Positions 24,141-34,968 of a stretch of 64,000 bases of DNA are shown in pieces; position 1 is the first letter of the stretch, and every line of letters starts with the position of its first letter. A program made the translations under genes and the position numbers. Location: NCBI RefSeq assembly GCF_932276165.1, contig NC_063997.1, positions 3,730,001-3,794,000 on the forward strand, in the 5' to 3' direction. A model generated the notes under the pieces. It was not told the origin of the DNA. It saw nothing but the letters and a program-made list of their open reading frames with translations, and did not search any database. This DNA is from Plutella xylostella (Eukaryota; Arthropoda; Insecta; Lepidoptera; Plutellidae).

Positions 24141-24642
24141 TATTTACGTATACTAGCTAAGAAAAAAAATCTATGTACATGTACGGTGTACGCACCGACC
24201 GAATAGGAGTGTTAAGAAAATTGAATTAATTAGCTAAGAAAATCCGTGACAGAGGCAACCGATACCTTGATTGATGTTCTGAACTGATAGATTGAGAAAA
24301 TTGTGTCTTACCAACCATCGTATAGTCTTCACCTCGCTACTCAATAACAACCTTTACAATCTCTACCTAAGAGTGATTTCAGCCTGGACTTCGGAAACCA
24401 ACTTAATCCTGCTACTGTTTCACGGGAATACAGTATCTATTCCTTGGTAGTTAAGTGCTACAGCGCGGATGAATGTTTAAAAGAATATTCATTTACAACC
24501 TGTCTTTAGAGTGGGACTGCGTTATTTATTCTAGAGCGAAGTGTTTCAGCACTTTCAATTACTAGGGCTTTAATTTAAAACAACAGAAACAGTACGTGAT
24601 AGGGAATTTAAAGAGGTTTGTTTAAATAAGGTAACATCGACA
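24141..24642. other. Non-coding stretch
   Basis: No gene recognised. It ends at the LTR element target duplication. Confidence 0.45.
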
Positions 24643-24646
24643 TGAA

Positions 24647-24827
24647 TGTAGGAGTAGGAACATAGAGTTGGTAATAGAAGTAGGTATTGACTATGGTCTG
24701 TTTCTTTTTATGAATGGTTCTCTTGAAAAATGGCGTTTAGCACGAAATGTTGTTCTATCGATCTTGGGTGTAAATAAATTAAATAACGACTGTTCAAGTG
24801 CACCTGCGGTTTCATTTTCATCCCACA
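24647..24827 (+). repeat. 5' LTR
   Basis: 181 bp, TGTAGGAGTAGG .. TTTTCATCCCACA. It holds a polyadenylation hexamer AATAAA at 24773-24778. A TATA-like box is not obvious. It matches the 3' LTR base for base on reading. Confidence 0.92.
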
Positions 24828-24832
24828 ACTTT

Positions 24833-24850
24833 TGGGGGCTCGTCCGGGAT
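24833..24850 (+). promoter_or_regulatory. Primer-binding site for tRNA-Pro
   Basis: TGGGGGCTCGTCCGGGAT lies 5 nt after the 5' LTR. It is complementary to the 3' 18 nt of tRNA-Pro including CCA. The same primer site is known from gammaretroviruses; here it sits in an insect Ty3/Gypsy-like element. Confidence 0.85.
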
Positions 24851-25082
24851 GGGAATAAGCCAAAGGTGCTGAAGATGGTGTACATAAGGTGTAAATAGTT
24901 GTAAATAAGGGGTCGTGTTGCGTGAAGGAGTTCGCACACGGCAAAGATGGCGGCATGGTGGCGTATTGAAATATAATTAATTATGGTGAAAATTCAAAAT
25001 TATAAAAGGTGGAAAAATTTAACATGAACGATTGAAGGTGATATATTTTATACGGATTTTTATTAATAAGGTGAAGGTGAAA

Positions 25083-25928
25083 ATGAATGACTACATGATG
25101 ATGACGGCGGCGACAATCCCGACGTTTTCGGGAGCGGACCCGGCGTACCCGGCGGCAAGGTGGGTGGAGGACTTCAGCAACAATGCGGAAGTGTGCGGCT
25201 GGTCACCTCCACAAAAACTGCTGATAGCGCGACGTGTTCTGACGGGTGTGGCAGGTCTGTGGCTCCGCACGGAGAATAAATTCATGAGCTTTGAGGAACT
25301 GCAGCGGGCACTGCTGGAGGAATTTCCTGACAAGGTTGATACGAAGAACATTCACGAGCTGATGACGGATCGTAAAAAGAAGATTACAGCATCAGCTAAG
25401 GAGACGAGAGAGACTGATGTGTCGGTAAAGCAGGTACCTGATCAGCGACAGAGCAGCGGATACAGATGTCAGTCGAAGATGTCGGCAAAGCAGACTTCGA
25501 TTATGTTCGAAATCAGGACGGACGAGGCGAACGATTATTCGAAGGAAAAGGAAGTGACATCCATAAATAAGGAGAATGAATACGAGAAATGTCAACGTCA
25601 ACGTCAGACGGAAGTTGTTGTTTTACAGAATAAAAAGGAGGAACTATTCAAAGAGGCGCCAGTCGAGCTGAATAGTATTAAAGAGATTTTTGAACCAAAA
25701 GTTGAAGAGGTAAAGAGTCAGATAAAGATTGTGGAAGAAAAAGGTGAAAAGGTGGTTGAAAAAGAGCATTTATCAGGCGAGGTTCTTTGTGTGTTGAAGA
25801 AGAAAGATGGCCCTAAAAGGAGAAAAGTCGATAAGAGGGTACTTAATAAGAAGGTGTATGAAAAAAGATGTTTAGAAGAATGTAGACAGAATCAAGATAG
25901 AGAATCAAATATCTTACAAAGGAAATGA
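25083..25928 (+). CDS. Gag-like protein of the LTR element
   Basis: 281 codons from the internal ATG (MNDYMMMTAATIPTFSG). This start is favoured over the in-frame ATG at 25032 because the 17 extra residues precede the usual Gag opening. Residues ~10-90 are typical of Ty3/Gypsy Gag: a short hydrophobic start, P-T-F-SGADP, RWVEDFSNNAEVCGW, LLIARRVLTGVAGLWLR, FEELQRALLEEFPD. From about residue 95 the expected rest of the capsid domain is missing and is replaced by a Lys/Glu-rich tail. No zinc knuckle (CX2CX4HX4C) and no protease D-S/T-G are seen. It would be made in the cytoplasm from the LTR transcript. What the charged tail does is unknown. Confidence 0.8.
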   Translation: MNDYMMMTAATIPTFSGADPAYPAARWVEDFSNNAEVCGWSPPQKLLIARRVLTGVAGLWLRTENKFMSFEELQRALLEEFPDKVDTKNIHELMTDRKKKITASAKETRETDVSVKQVPDQRQSSGYRCQSKMSAKQTSIMFEIRTDEANDYSKEKEVTSINKENEYEKCQRQRQTEVVVLQNKKEELFKEAPVELNSIKEIFEPKVEEVKSQIKIVEEKGEKVVEKEHLSGEVLCVLKKKDGPKRRKVDKRVLNKKVYEKRCLEECRQNQDRESNILQRK

Positions 25929-26037
25929 GGAGAACATTAAGAAGAAAGAAATCGCGAAGAGGGTACAAGAGAGTTTTAATTTCTCTGATAGGATTATGAA
26001 AGACGCAATGGAAAAAGACTATCACATTTTACGCTAA
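25901..26037 (+). pseudogene. Out-of-frame continuation after the Gag-like ORF
   Basis: In another forward frame, reading continues through the Gag stop at 25926 as a charged segment (NEENIKKKEIAKRVQESF, then FSDRIMKDAMEKDYHILR) to a TAA at 26035-26037. Its composition matches the tail of the Gag-like ORF, so a single indel, or programmed frameshifting, could have separated them. No slippery-site evidence decides between these. Confidence 0.4.
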
Positions 26038-26336
26038 ATACTTACATGAAGCCATTGCCTAGATTTATAGGACTCTGAAGAAGGTCTAGGTGATTTCTAT
26101 GTTTTTAATTGATGATTATGATGAATGTGTGACGGAGAATGAGTGTGTTTTAATTACGGTGGCATTTTTATTTCAATAGGTAGGAGTTAAGTTGGTTGTT
26201 TATATCTGTTTGTTATGTGGAGTTTATATTGTAGTTTTACTGTGTTACTAAATGATGTTTTAAGGCAGAGGCAGTAAAGTTTTATTTTATTTGTGTTTCA
26301 TAGTCTGAGGGCAGACTATCTGCAGGATGGCCGGGT
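26038..26336 (+). other. 3' untranslated part of the LTR element
   Basis: Non-coding, T-rich. The bases immediately before the 3' LTR (GCAGGATGGCCGGGT) do not form a good polypurine tract; the closest purine runs are GAGGGCAGA and GCAGGATGG within 40 nt. Confidence 0.5.
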
Positions 26337-26517
26337 TGTAGGAGTAGGAACATAGAGTTGGTAATAGAAGTAGGTATTGACTATGGTCTGTTTCTTTTTA
26401 TGAATGGTTCTCTTGAAAAATGGCGTTTAGCACGAAATGTTGTTCTATCGATCTTGGGTGTAAATAAATTAAATAACGACTGTTCAAGTGCACCTGCGGT
26501 TTCATTTTCATCCCACA
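26337..26517 (+). repeat. 3' LTR
   Basis: 181 bp, same as the 5' LTR by eye, with AATAAA at 26463-26468. It is followed by TGAA. Confidence 0.92.
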
Positions 26518-26521
26518 TGAA

Positions 26522-27088
26522 TATGTAAAAAGTGTGAAACTGAGTGAGATTGATTCGTAAAATTATAAAAAATATATAATAAAATAACGACATTCACGTG
26601 CAATGATAAAGTCAGCCAGTGTCAATAGTACCATATTACTCCTAAACGAAAAGGCGAGCTTAATGACAGCGTCTGCAATCTTGAAATACAGTAAATTTAT
26701 AGCGAATCAGAATATTTCCTACTAAGAAAGTAAATAATATTTTGTTCAAATAAATGAAAATGTTTTAAAAGCTTGTAGTTACTATTACTACTAGGTACCA
26801 TATAATATATTCTATGCTACTACTTTTTGCAACACCCTGTATATTTACAAAAAAAATGTAAAATCCGTAAGGATACGCCTCAAGAAACCTCCCAGGAATA
26901 AATGGGATAGGTACATAAAAGAGACTGTAATGTGAATTTGATTACCAACAAGAATTGCCAATAAAAATATATTTGTGCGGAAAAAAGTCCAGAGGGTGTA
27001 AAAAAATGTCGCGTTATTTTACATTTGACGTTATATTATTATTATTATACACAACGTAGCGTGAATTCATGTTTCCAAGATACGAGAG
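26522..27088. other. Non-coding stretch with a MITE end
   Basis: CTTTTTGCAACACCCTGTAT at about 26822-26841 is the right end of the ACAGGGTGTTGCAAAA family. Its partner end is not seen. Confidence 0.5.
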
Positions 27089-27176
27089 TAGGTACAGTAA
27101 AGGGCAGAAATACCTGACCCCTCTCAGAAACATTGTTACTATGAGGTCAGGTTTATCTGCACTTGACCGTACCTAC
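27089..27176. mobile_element. 88-bp palindromic MITE, ends TAGGTACAGTAAAGGGCAGA
   Basis: The left arm (27089-27120) and right arm (27145-27176, reverse complement TAGGTACGGTCAAGTGCAGA) pair for about 30 bp with a few mismatches. The loop is short and there is no ORF. Confidence 0.75.
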
Positions 27177-27315
27177 ATATTTTTTTTTTTATGTGCATTG
27201 TTAGTTCAATACTTATAGGTTATTAGTTTTTAATGTTTTGATTTATTATATTTCCTCAGAAACTAGTCAAAACGTTTCTGAAGTTACATTTAAAAAATAC
27301 ACTTACAACATACTC

Positions 27316-27449
27316 TAAGGTGGAATTTCACCAAACGCTAAATATATTTAGTAGCCTGTGAAACGTTTGTCAGTTGGTACAAAATATATTTAAAATTTGA
27401 CTTAAATACAATTTTAAATACGTTTAGCGTTTGGTAAAAGTGACCATAA
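27316..27449. mobile_element. MITE of the AAACGTTTAGCG family, internally deleted copy
   Basis: The body starts GGTGGAATTTCACCAAACGC after TAA (27316-27318) and ends GTTTAGCGTTTGGTAAAAGTGACCA before TAA (27447-27449). It matches the fuller copy at 57114-57293 but lacks part of the right arm. Confidence 0.75.
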
Positions 27450-28609
27450 GACTCACAAGCAAAAGTTCCTATGACGTATGGAACGCCAAAATGACACATG
27501 TGTTTGCCCTTTCTTTTTACACGTGCTCATGGAAGTAATAATACAACAGGAATGCGCACTGCACCGAAAAAACGAGCCGACAGAGATAGTCAGCACGGAG
27601 CCCTCCATCTCTTTCTATTTTTGGTGACCATAATTTTAGGTAATTCATGAGACATCACTTCCAATCTATCATGTCGCGAATAGGTGTCGATGGTCTCAAA
27701 ATCACCTATTATTCGAATAATTCGATTGCAATGTAGGTACGAATGCATTTTGGTGATATGACAATGACAATTGAGTAAACAAATGGGGTGAAGGTAAAAT
27801 TTGTATTGATATGTTTTTTTTCCATATCAATTAGATATTCCCAAGGTTTGAACTAACAACAATCTGTCTTTTTACCAAATTCTACTAAGATGGATTGGTT
27901 TTAATTAGAGAGTTAGGATTGACGTAAGTAATTAGATGAGCGAAATCAAACAACACACATTTTTATAATAAGTATAATACAAGTAAATAAAATGAAGTTG
28001 GGTGTAGTGTTGACAAGAAAGTGTCAAAACAGGTTAACATTAAACGCAACTATGTTATGTACCTAAAACGTGTTTACTCTGTGGGTGTTCCGTTTACATA
28101 GTCTAGTTGATGAAAACCATAAGATTTCAAAAAAAATATCTCAACCTAAGTGCTTCCGCCGGTTTTAAGCTTGATAAATTATCTTATAATACTCATATCT
28201 ATCACCAACAAAATCAACAGCTCATAACTCTTTACCAGCCTTATAAGATAACAGCCAAAATAATACCTAATGATACTTAGGTATAAAATAAAATAAAAGA
28301 ATGAAACAGGTCCTAATTAATGATTCAAAAGTGCGAATGAATGGTCACCCTAACCATAACGTCTCTCACAACAGTATAAACGTCATCCGTCATCTTGACA
28401 ACTTCGGTCTTGTCGTAAAGTATTTAGAAAAACTACCTACCAATATTTTTTATGAAATTATTATTCATACAAATACTAAATATTTCATTAAAATTACATG
28501 CTTATAATGATTTATTACAAATTTGTTTTTGAAAATGATATGATATACAGTGGTCTATGAGTTAATATAATATATTTTTTGCATAGCTCTCTTCCAATTT
28601 CCTACCACC
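27450..28609. other. Non-coding stretch
   Basis: No gene recognised. The 68-codon frame at 28301 is unsupported. Confidence 0.45.
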
Positions 28610-28711
28610 ATTTCACAAAGGCCCCGTCATTGAGAAGGAAAGAAATGGCGTCATTGAGAAAGAAATTCAATCAATGACAGGTGTAACTTTTTCATTGCTC
28701 ATGAGTGTACT
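28610..28711. repeat. MITE right-end fragment (ACACTCACGTGCA family)
   Basis: TTTTTCATTGCTCATGAGTGTA ends this piece, the same end as at 23972. Two nearby phrases TCATTGAGAA(G/A)GAAA suggest a short internal duplication. Confidence 0.55.
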
Positions 28712-30162
28712 TATTTAGTATGCAGAATGTAATACAAAACACAATACGCAGCGGCACGTTATGCAATAGTTGTACAACGCAGCTCTAAATAAAATTACCT
28801 TCGGTTTGGTAGAAGTTACGTCGCATGCATAGTTTTGGAAACAACACGAGAATTAAAACGGTAGCACAATTTATGTTGCACCGCGCACCGAACCAGCGAC
28901 TCTCAAAATGTTCTGGCAGATTGTGGCGGTTCTCAAACTGCGTGAAGTCTGTATTTTACGAACGCACTTAAATGCGTTTTCTATTTGGGTAGATCGCAAT
29001 ATGCAGCCTAATAATATTTTTTTTAACTAAAAGACCTGTAAAAACAGTCGTACTGTGGTGTTAGCGGTCTGCCTTTGACCTTGGTCAATCAGTTTCATTT
29101 CATCGTTTTAAATATCCTGCAATGTTCGTTATGCCCGCTTACTGACTTGACCACCTTTATGTACTAGTAATATTGCTATATCCATTATTTACCTCCAATT
29201 TATAAATACGTACCTTTAATTATCTACCTTCCTTCTATTTTGGTCAAGGATGAAAATAATAATATCTTGCCCAAACTTACATGATACAAAAAGTTAGATC
29301 GTATTCTCATTTTAACTCGCCTACTCGCTTTCCAATGTTGCCAACATTAAAATTAAATAAAGGTTAAAGTTTGTCGTTCCCTGTGGCGAAGTAAACGGCG
29401 TGTATGTAGGCACAAGTTTTCCAATAAAAGTTGTCTCGCTATACAGGGTGATGTGGAAAATGCACGGCGGCGGCGGCTGCCAGCGACTGTCAAACTGTAA
29501 TTTTTTTATATCTTTTTTATTGTTTTCCCAAAGTTTACTTATTGTTTTCAGGTCCTTCCCCCTATATAATATTGAAAAAAAATAACCTTTAATCTTTGAG
29601 GATAATTTAAGGAAAACAATTTTATTTACCTGGAATAAGGATTTGTCTATCAAACGTCATAGGGTTCATGTTATATTACAAAATATACCTAAGTACAACA
29701 TAAATAGAATAACCATCAACATAGGTCAATATTTGTTTTCCAGCCAGCATCAAATCCCAAACACAAAAAAGGAAATCAAACCCCACGTTTCCCGAATTTC
29801 GCGTTCGGAAACCTATCCATTTCGCTGGCACAAAGAGAATAAACACTCAGGTACATTAATAACATCTGTTTTTGAACGCACCAACGAATAAAAAGGAACT
29901 ATCTAATCGAGCGAAGCGCGAAGAAAAAACAAAGCACTTGGCGAGGCCGACCGACGGAGGATACACTTCAGCGGGCAAGTCCCGCGCGGACGCCATCAGT
30001 TGCCCTTATTTATGAATTTTCTTGACGTTACCAATTCAGTCAACTTATGTCTATGTTGGATTTCATAAAAATATTAAGTAGTGTTTATGTTATCTTAATA
30101 ACCTAACCAACGCTAAAAACGCTTGACATTAAACAGGAAAGTCATCCGATTCCGAACAGGAG
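28712..30162. other. Non-coding stretch
   Basis: It contains a small GGCGGCGGCGG patch at 29466-29477 just after TACAGGGTG. The 110-codon minus frame at 29321-29653 lacks any family feature. No gene supported. Confidence 0.45.
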
Positions 30163-30997
30163 GGTGATTCGTGTCACAAAAAACAACTTCGTTTTCATCT
30201 CGTTTTCAGATTTTTACGAACGAGCTATGAAATTGCGATTCACATGGCACTAAAAACAAGCTACATAGTAAGATCGTTTCGAGATCGCAAAATGAATGAA
30301 CGGAATGGAGAATGGCGCGATTCATGTCATTTTTGTTGAACTTTTTGATATCGCTTATCTGTCATATTTTGACGTTTTAGCGATTTTAAACTTTCGAAGA
30401 AAAGGGTGAAATTGTTAGATCGTTTTCAGAAAATACTGCTAAAAGTGAAATTGACCTTGTACGCATCTCTCCAAGATCTTCAAGCCATTTTTCAGCCGGA
30501 CAGCCGTCCCTACGAGATATGTTTCCATCTTTACCGAATTCGTAATTTTCCTTTATAGTAAGCTTGTATTAGTGATATTTATTTGATTGGTGTGGGTTTT
30601 GGCCTGAGGCCCTCGCAGAATGAGGAAGAATATTTTAACCGAAAGCATACACATTCCCTCAGTGTGCAAATTGTAAGTTAATGAATTAAACACATTGTAA
30701 TGCATGTATATTTTATTTATTGATAGAACTAATAAATTCTATGAATTATCACAAATACCTACTAAAAAAATATAGGTAGTAATTAGGTCCCTTTACCACT
30801 TAATAAAGGTACAGATAATGGCAATCAAAGATTAAAGTCTTATTATTTTTCTCATATTCTCTCCTATAGGTTGGCTGGTACAAAATGCTTTTAGCCTTTT
30901 GTATAAGTAATTATTAATACTTATATATACAATATTTTGTTAACAATTATTAAACTATTATTGTATATAGGAACTTAGGTAATCAGTAATCACAGGT

Positions 30998-31183
30998 GCT
31001 CCTCTGTTTGAATTGACGCATGAAGAAGAGGAAGAAGAGAGGCGTGAGGTCATTGAAGGCCAGGCGCATGCGCAGGGACGGGATCCTCCCGCGCAGCAGC
31101 CGCAGCAGCGCCGCGCTGACCGCGCGCTCCACGCCGGTCGCGGAGCCAGAGCTTCACTGGTCGCGCAACTGCGTCGCCGCTAA
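30998..31183 (+). pseudogene. Possible C-terminal exon of a Harbinger-type nuclease
   Basis: After an acceptor-like AATCACAG, a 62-codon open frame runs APLFELTH, six Glu, RREVIEGQAH.., a Gln/Arg-rich stretch, and ends ARASLVAQLRRR-stop. GC content and codon balance jump relative to the flanks. Acidic then basic C-termini ending in a short R/L helix occur in lepidopteran HARBI1-like proteins. That match is from general memory and weak. The upstream catalytic part is not visible. It could instead be the last exon of a host gene. Confidence 0.35.
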
Positions 31184-31496
31184 AATCTGTGGATTTTCAA
31201 TTTATAGTTAAAACATATACCTACAAAAATATTTTGTACTTATTCCGATATAAATTATGTATACGTATTATTTTACTTTAAGTCTGGTCTTGATTGTTCC
31301 TTTCATTAGCCTAGAAAAGACAAAATGAAAAGTTCAGTATGATATTGTTCTAAAAAATTACAGACAGATACTAAACAAAACTACGCTGTAACATAAATAT
31401 TCAACACCAGTTTTCCTAAGACATTATTGGGGTAACAATGAAGTTAAATTCTATTCTATTATTTAGCCAAACATTTAGGAATAACCTACGATTTCC

Positions 31497-31655
31497 ATAT
31501 GAGGAACACCTCCTCAAGAAGCCTCTCATTGACTGCAGCCTGTCTGTTCATTACTTCAGCTAATCAGCTATCATTGTGAGGGCTGAAGCCGTGGCCCTCT
31601 CACAACGCAGTTGCTCCTTCTGCTACTCAAGCACATCGGCTGCTGCTTGTGTTTC
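31497..31655 (-). pseudogene. Coiled-coil tail of a Myb/SANT-like (zeste-type) ORF
   Basis: The minus-strand reading gives ETQAAADVLE, stop, QKEQLRCERATASALTMIAD, stop, L, then EVMNRQAAVNERLLEEVF. The heptad-like Glu/Leu/Arg pattern matches the C-terminal coiled coil of zeste-like Myb/SANT proteins that accompany Harbinger nucleases. At least two in-frame stops make it dead. The DNA-binding part is not found. Confidence 0.45.
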
Positions 31656-32215
31656 TAAAACAATTCAAAACAGAAATTGGATACATCGTAAATTACAATA
31701 CCTTCTTGACTACAACCGGTAACATTTATATTTCAAAAAAATAGGTTAATACATTGATACTTACATGTCTCAGTCGTATTTCTCTAAGTAAGTTAAACTT
31801 CATTTCTTCTTATTTTCCAAAAAAACTACGTTGACACGAAAATGAGCAAAGAAAATCAATGTATTTATGGAGAAAACATGGCGGCTGTCAAAATTGCCAC
31901 AGGTTATGAATTTCTTCAACGTTGAATTAAAAAGCTGTTTCTTGATACTTGCTATCGACACTAATTCCAACAAAATATATTGTAGGAACAAAATTATTTA
32001 AAACAATTAGTGGTAGTATTTATAATTTTTGCATGGCAATTAAAAAAAATATAGTTTCATTCATTTCACTCAAGCCATCCAAATACGAACTAGCGATATG
32101 AAAACGAGATCAAAGTATGTGTGCTATGAATCGCGTTTTTAAACATTGCGGATTTCATCTCGTAACTCGTTCGTATCGCTTTACAAATATTTCGGTTGAG
32201 ATGTGAATCGCGCCC

Positions 32216-33992
32216 CAGCTCAGACGGTTTTGTTAAAGAATTGCTAAGTACAATCGGGGTACATTAAAACGCGGTAAAAAATGCTACATTTAGTTAGGCA
32301 AGGGATTTCATTCCTAAACCTGGCTGACCGAGTAACTTTCGCCGCATTCGAGATAAAATTGGCGATGTGTCATTGTATCAGTATAAAATTTACCTAAGTG
32401 GAAAAAACGGAAAAAAGTTTTAGGAAAAAATAAGCCATTTCTAAAAGCACAAAGGCCCAATTTCGACCTCCGCTTGGCCCAATCCGCCGTAGCCCATCCA
32501 GAGGGTACTTCCCCGCCATTCTGCAGAATGAAGGATAGAGGCCGAATTAAGCTCATCCTGTTTGCACGTACGAACTACACTGAGCGATCTTTTAAATAAC
32601 ATCGCTTTTTTCCACGAGATAAAGTGAAAATGTTACGGTTAAATAAACTTGTAGGTTTTGTGTTTTTTTATAGTATCGTAAGGCTGGGGATAGACAACCA
32701 ATAGTGTCAGCATTTTTTTGATACTTACCTAAGCATATTTTTCACAAAATTCTGTATGCTATTGAGATTTAGAAATGTATGATATAAAAAAGACTATAAG
32801 ATTATAACTATCCCTTGCTGCCACACCCCACGGTTATGATACCTTGCTGCCCTATCTATTTGATCCACCCTGTATAGTAAATATTAACGACAGTTGTAAA
32901 TTTCCACACTCCACAAAATATATTATGAAAGAGGAAATCATTATTTATATTGTTGGAAAACGTGAATATTTTTTTTAATCTAGGATAATGTGCACTATAA
33001 TTTTAAATTATGTACTAACAATACAAGGCGTATTATTAACTTTAGTTGCTAGTAGCTGATAAACCTAAGAGATAATCATATTATTCCGTACTCAAGCTTT
33101 AACTAACAGAAGAAAGGTAAATAAGATCTATCGTCGCGATTCTTAACTCAATTTAAATCCAATTCTATTTCTAATTTTCTCTTTTCTACTTCCAAGATGG
33201 AACTGCAAAGCTCACGCGCTGGCTGCGAAGGAAAAGCTCAAATGATTCAATTTTATTAATGTCTTGATTTGTTCGATTGTTTATTATTAAAGAACCTATA
33301 TAAAAGCAATGAAAGTCGCGTTATCTATACAGGCTATGTAATAAAAAAATATTCAGATTATAAGCAATTGCTTTGACAACAACAATAAACATAATATATG
33401 ATAATATTATTATTATACTGTCACATTCTATTTCATCGAACTAAAAGCATAACTACTCATAAATAGAGTGTTATACAGTGTCGAATAGCTTAATGGTTCT
33501 GTAGTGATTAATACAAGTCAACGTCACTCACCGCGATCTAAATCGCTTCCTTTCAAAGACGGTTCGCCGACGAATTTAATTAAACACGCTTCCAAGCCAC
33601 CCTGTAGGTACATTGTTTGAACCAGGGAGGCTTACTATGAAAGATTATGACTGCGCCAGAAGGTGTGTACTGTCAAACTATAAAGTTCTGACATCAAAGA
33701 GTGCGATTTTGCTAAGACTTTTTATGATCATCAGTTATTTACTTACTTTTACATACATTTTAAAAATAAAAAACCGATGATTTTTTACGGATTGGTCCTT
33801 TAATAAATTTAACAGATCGATTAAATACGGTCTTAAACAATTAGTTAGGATCCACTTCCGTTTTCATGACTTTACAGTTGGACTGTAGATGAGGAATGGT
33901 AATCATGTGCATTAACGTGCGAGCTTTTGTATATACCTTGTGAAAAAAAAGGCATTATGTCTTCTCAAGAATTTTTAGTATGACTACTTTAG
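32216..33992. other. Non-coding stretch
   Basis: No gene or clear element. A CCACCCTGTATAG element tip is at about 32866. Confidence 0.45.
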
Positions 33993-34056
33993 AATGCAGC
34001 AATGCACCTCTACCTACCCCGCAAGGGAGTACATTAGTACAAGGTGTGCGTGTTTG
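33993..34056 (+). repeat. SINE 3'-end fragment
   Basis: ATGCAGCAATGCACCTCTAC, CCCCGCAAGGGAGTACATTAG, then TACAAGGTGTGCGTG followed by a (GTT)n tail. It matches the 3' part of the SINE at 50098-50353. Confidence 0.8.
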
Positions 34057-34640
34057 TTGTTATTGTTGTTGTTGACTATTTTAGAAAGTGTCAAGGAGTT
34101 TATGGGAGCCGAGACTATATTTATTTTTAGATTATTTTTTTTTCCTTTTTTATACAACTATAGCAATAATACTATTGTCAAACGAATATTTTATCCAGAA
34201 CTTACGGTTAAGTTACAGTGGCACAAAAGAATTCATAACTCATTTTCGCGGCCCCAAACTCTGTGTATATTTGACACAGTTATGTTGTATTATGAAATAT
34301 GTCGAAAAGTTATTTAATATTTTCCCAGTGGGGGCAAACGGCGTAAATTTCAGCCCCATACAGGGTGCTGCGTTTGATGAATCGCCGAATAAAAGACCCC
34401 ACGTTAATCTCTGTCCGAACCAACTTTTGTGGTTTAATGATCCTTGAAATTTCAGTTTTCAGCCTTACAGATGGAAAGATTTTCAAAATGCATTCATACA
34501 TTTCAAAATGTCTTTAAAGTTTAACTACAAGTAGGTATCTTATTTATTTTTGATCTTTATGACATAATTATTTATGGTACTATATTCTTCATTCCTAGTA
34601 CACTTAACCCTTTGCATCGAAATATTCTTCCACCCAAAGG
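34057..34640. other. Non-coding stretch
   Basis: The overlapping 107- and 119-codon frames at 33994-34447 are largely hydrophobic low-complexity readings with no family feature. CATACAGGGTGCTGCGTTTG at 34358 resembles an element tip. Confidence 0.4.
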
Positions 34641-34968
34641 TTGCCTGGAAGAAATCGCTTTAAGCGATAAGGCATATGTACGGTGGCCTGCGCCTAAAAG
34701 TATACAGGCGGAGTTTTTAAAATAGCGATCTCAAGCTCACATGCTGCTCAAGCACATCCACATAAAAACCACTGCTACACACATCACACACAACACGTCC
34801 CCTGATTTATAACAGATGTAGCTGGTCGCTTCATCATCAGGGATCGCTATTTTAAAAACTCCGCCTGTATACTTTTAGGCGCAGGCCACCGTACATATGC
34901 GTTAGATGAAGTTTTTTGTAATTTTTGTCCATGTTTTGTGTACAAATAAGGCATATCTATTCTATTCT
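34641..34968 (+). repeat. LINE 3'-tail copy split by a MITE
   Basis: GCCTGGAAGAAATCGCTTTA, AGCGATAAGGC, then, after the MITE, GTTTTGTGTACAAATAAGGC and a (TATTC)n-like tail. Without the insert it resembles the tails at 22007 and 63624. Confidence 0.7.
34673..34899. mobile_element. MITE with 58-bp identical inverted arms
   Basis: The arms 34673-34730 and 34842-34899 are exact inverted copies by eye, starting CATATGTACGGTGGCCTGCG and ending in AAAATAGCGATC. The ~111-bp centre is non-coding. GC lies on both sides and may be the duplication. Identical arms suggest recent activity or gene conversion. Confidence 0.88.

Larger units (their letters stand above)
24643..26521 (+). mobile_element. Compact LTR retrotransposon with Gag-like ORF only
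   Basis: The target duplication TGAA is at 24643-24646 and 26518-26521. Between them are two 181-bp LTRs that are identical by eye (24647-24827 and 26337-26517), each starting TGT and ending ACA. A tRNA-Pro primer-binding site follows the left LTR. The internal region is 1.5 kb and contains a Gag-like ORF but no protease, reverse transcriptase, RNase H or integrase. Four-bp duplications and this Gag type suggest Ty3/Gypsy ancestry. It must use enzymes from a related element. Identical LTRs imply a recent insertion. Confidence 0.92.
30163..32215. mobile_element. Decayed PIF/Harbinger-like DNA transposon
   Basis: The outer segments resemble degenerate inverted repeats: GTGATTCG .. TTTTTACGAACGAGCTATGA on the left, and on the right (complement) GGCGCGATTCACATC .. 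GATACGAACGAGTTACGAG. Inside are the ends of two convergent ORF remnants, described separately. A two-gene layout of nuclease plus Myb/SANT-like partner is typical of PIF/Harbinger. The bounds are approximate, no clear TSD is seen, and the class is inferred. Confidence 0.4.

Noticed and set aside
24647..26517. Endogenous retrovirus related to gammaretroviruses
   Set aside because: Only the 18-nt tRNA-Pro primer site is shared. The Gag-like protein is of the insect Ty3/Gypsy type and there is no pol or env.
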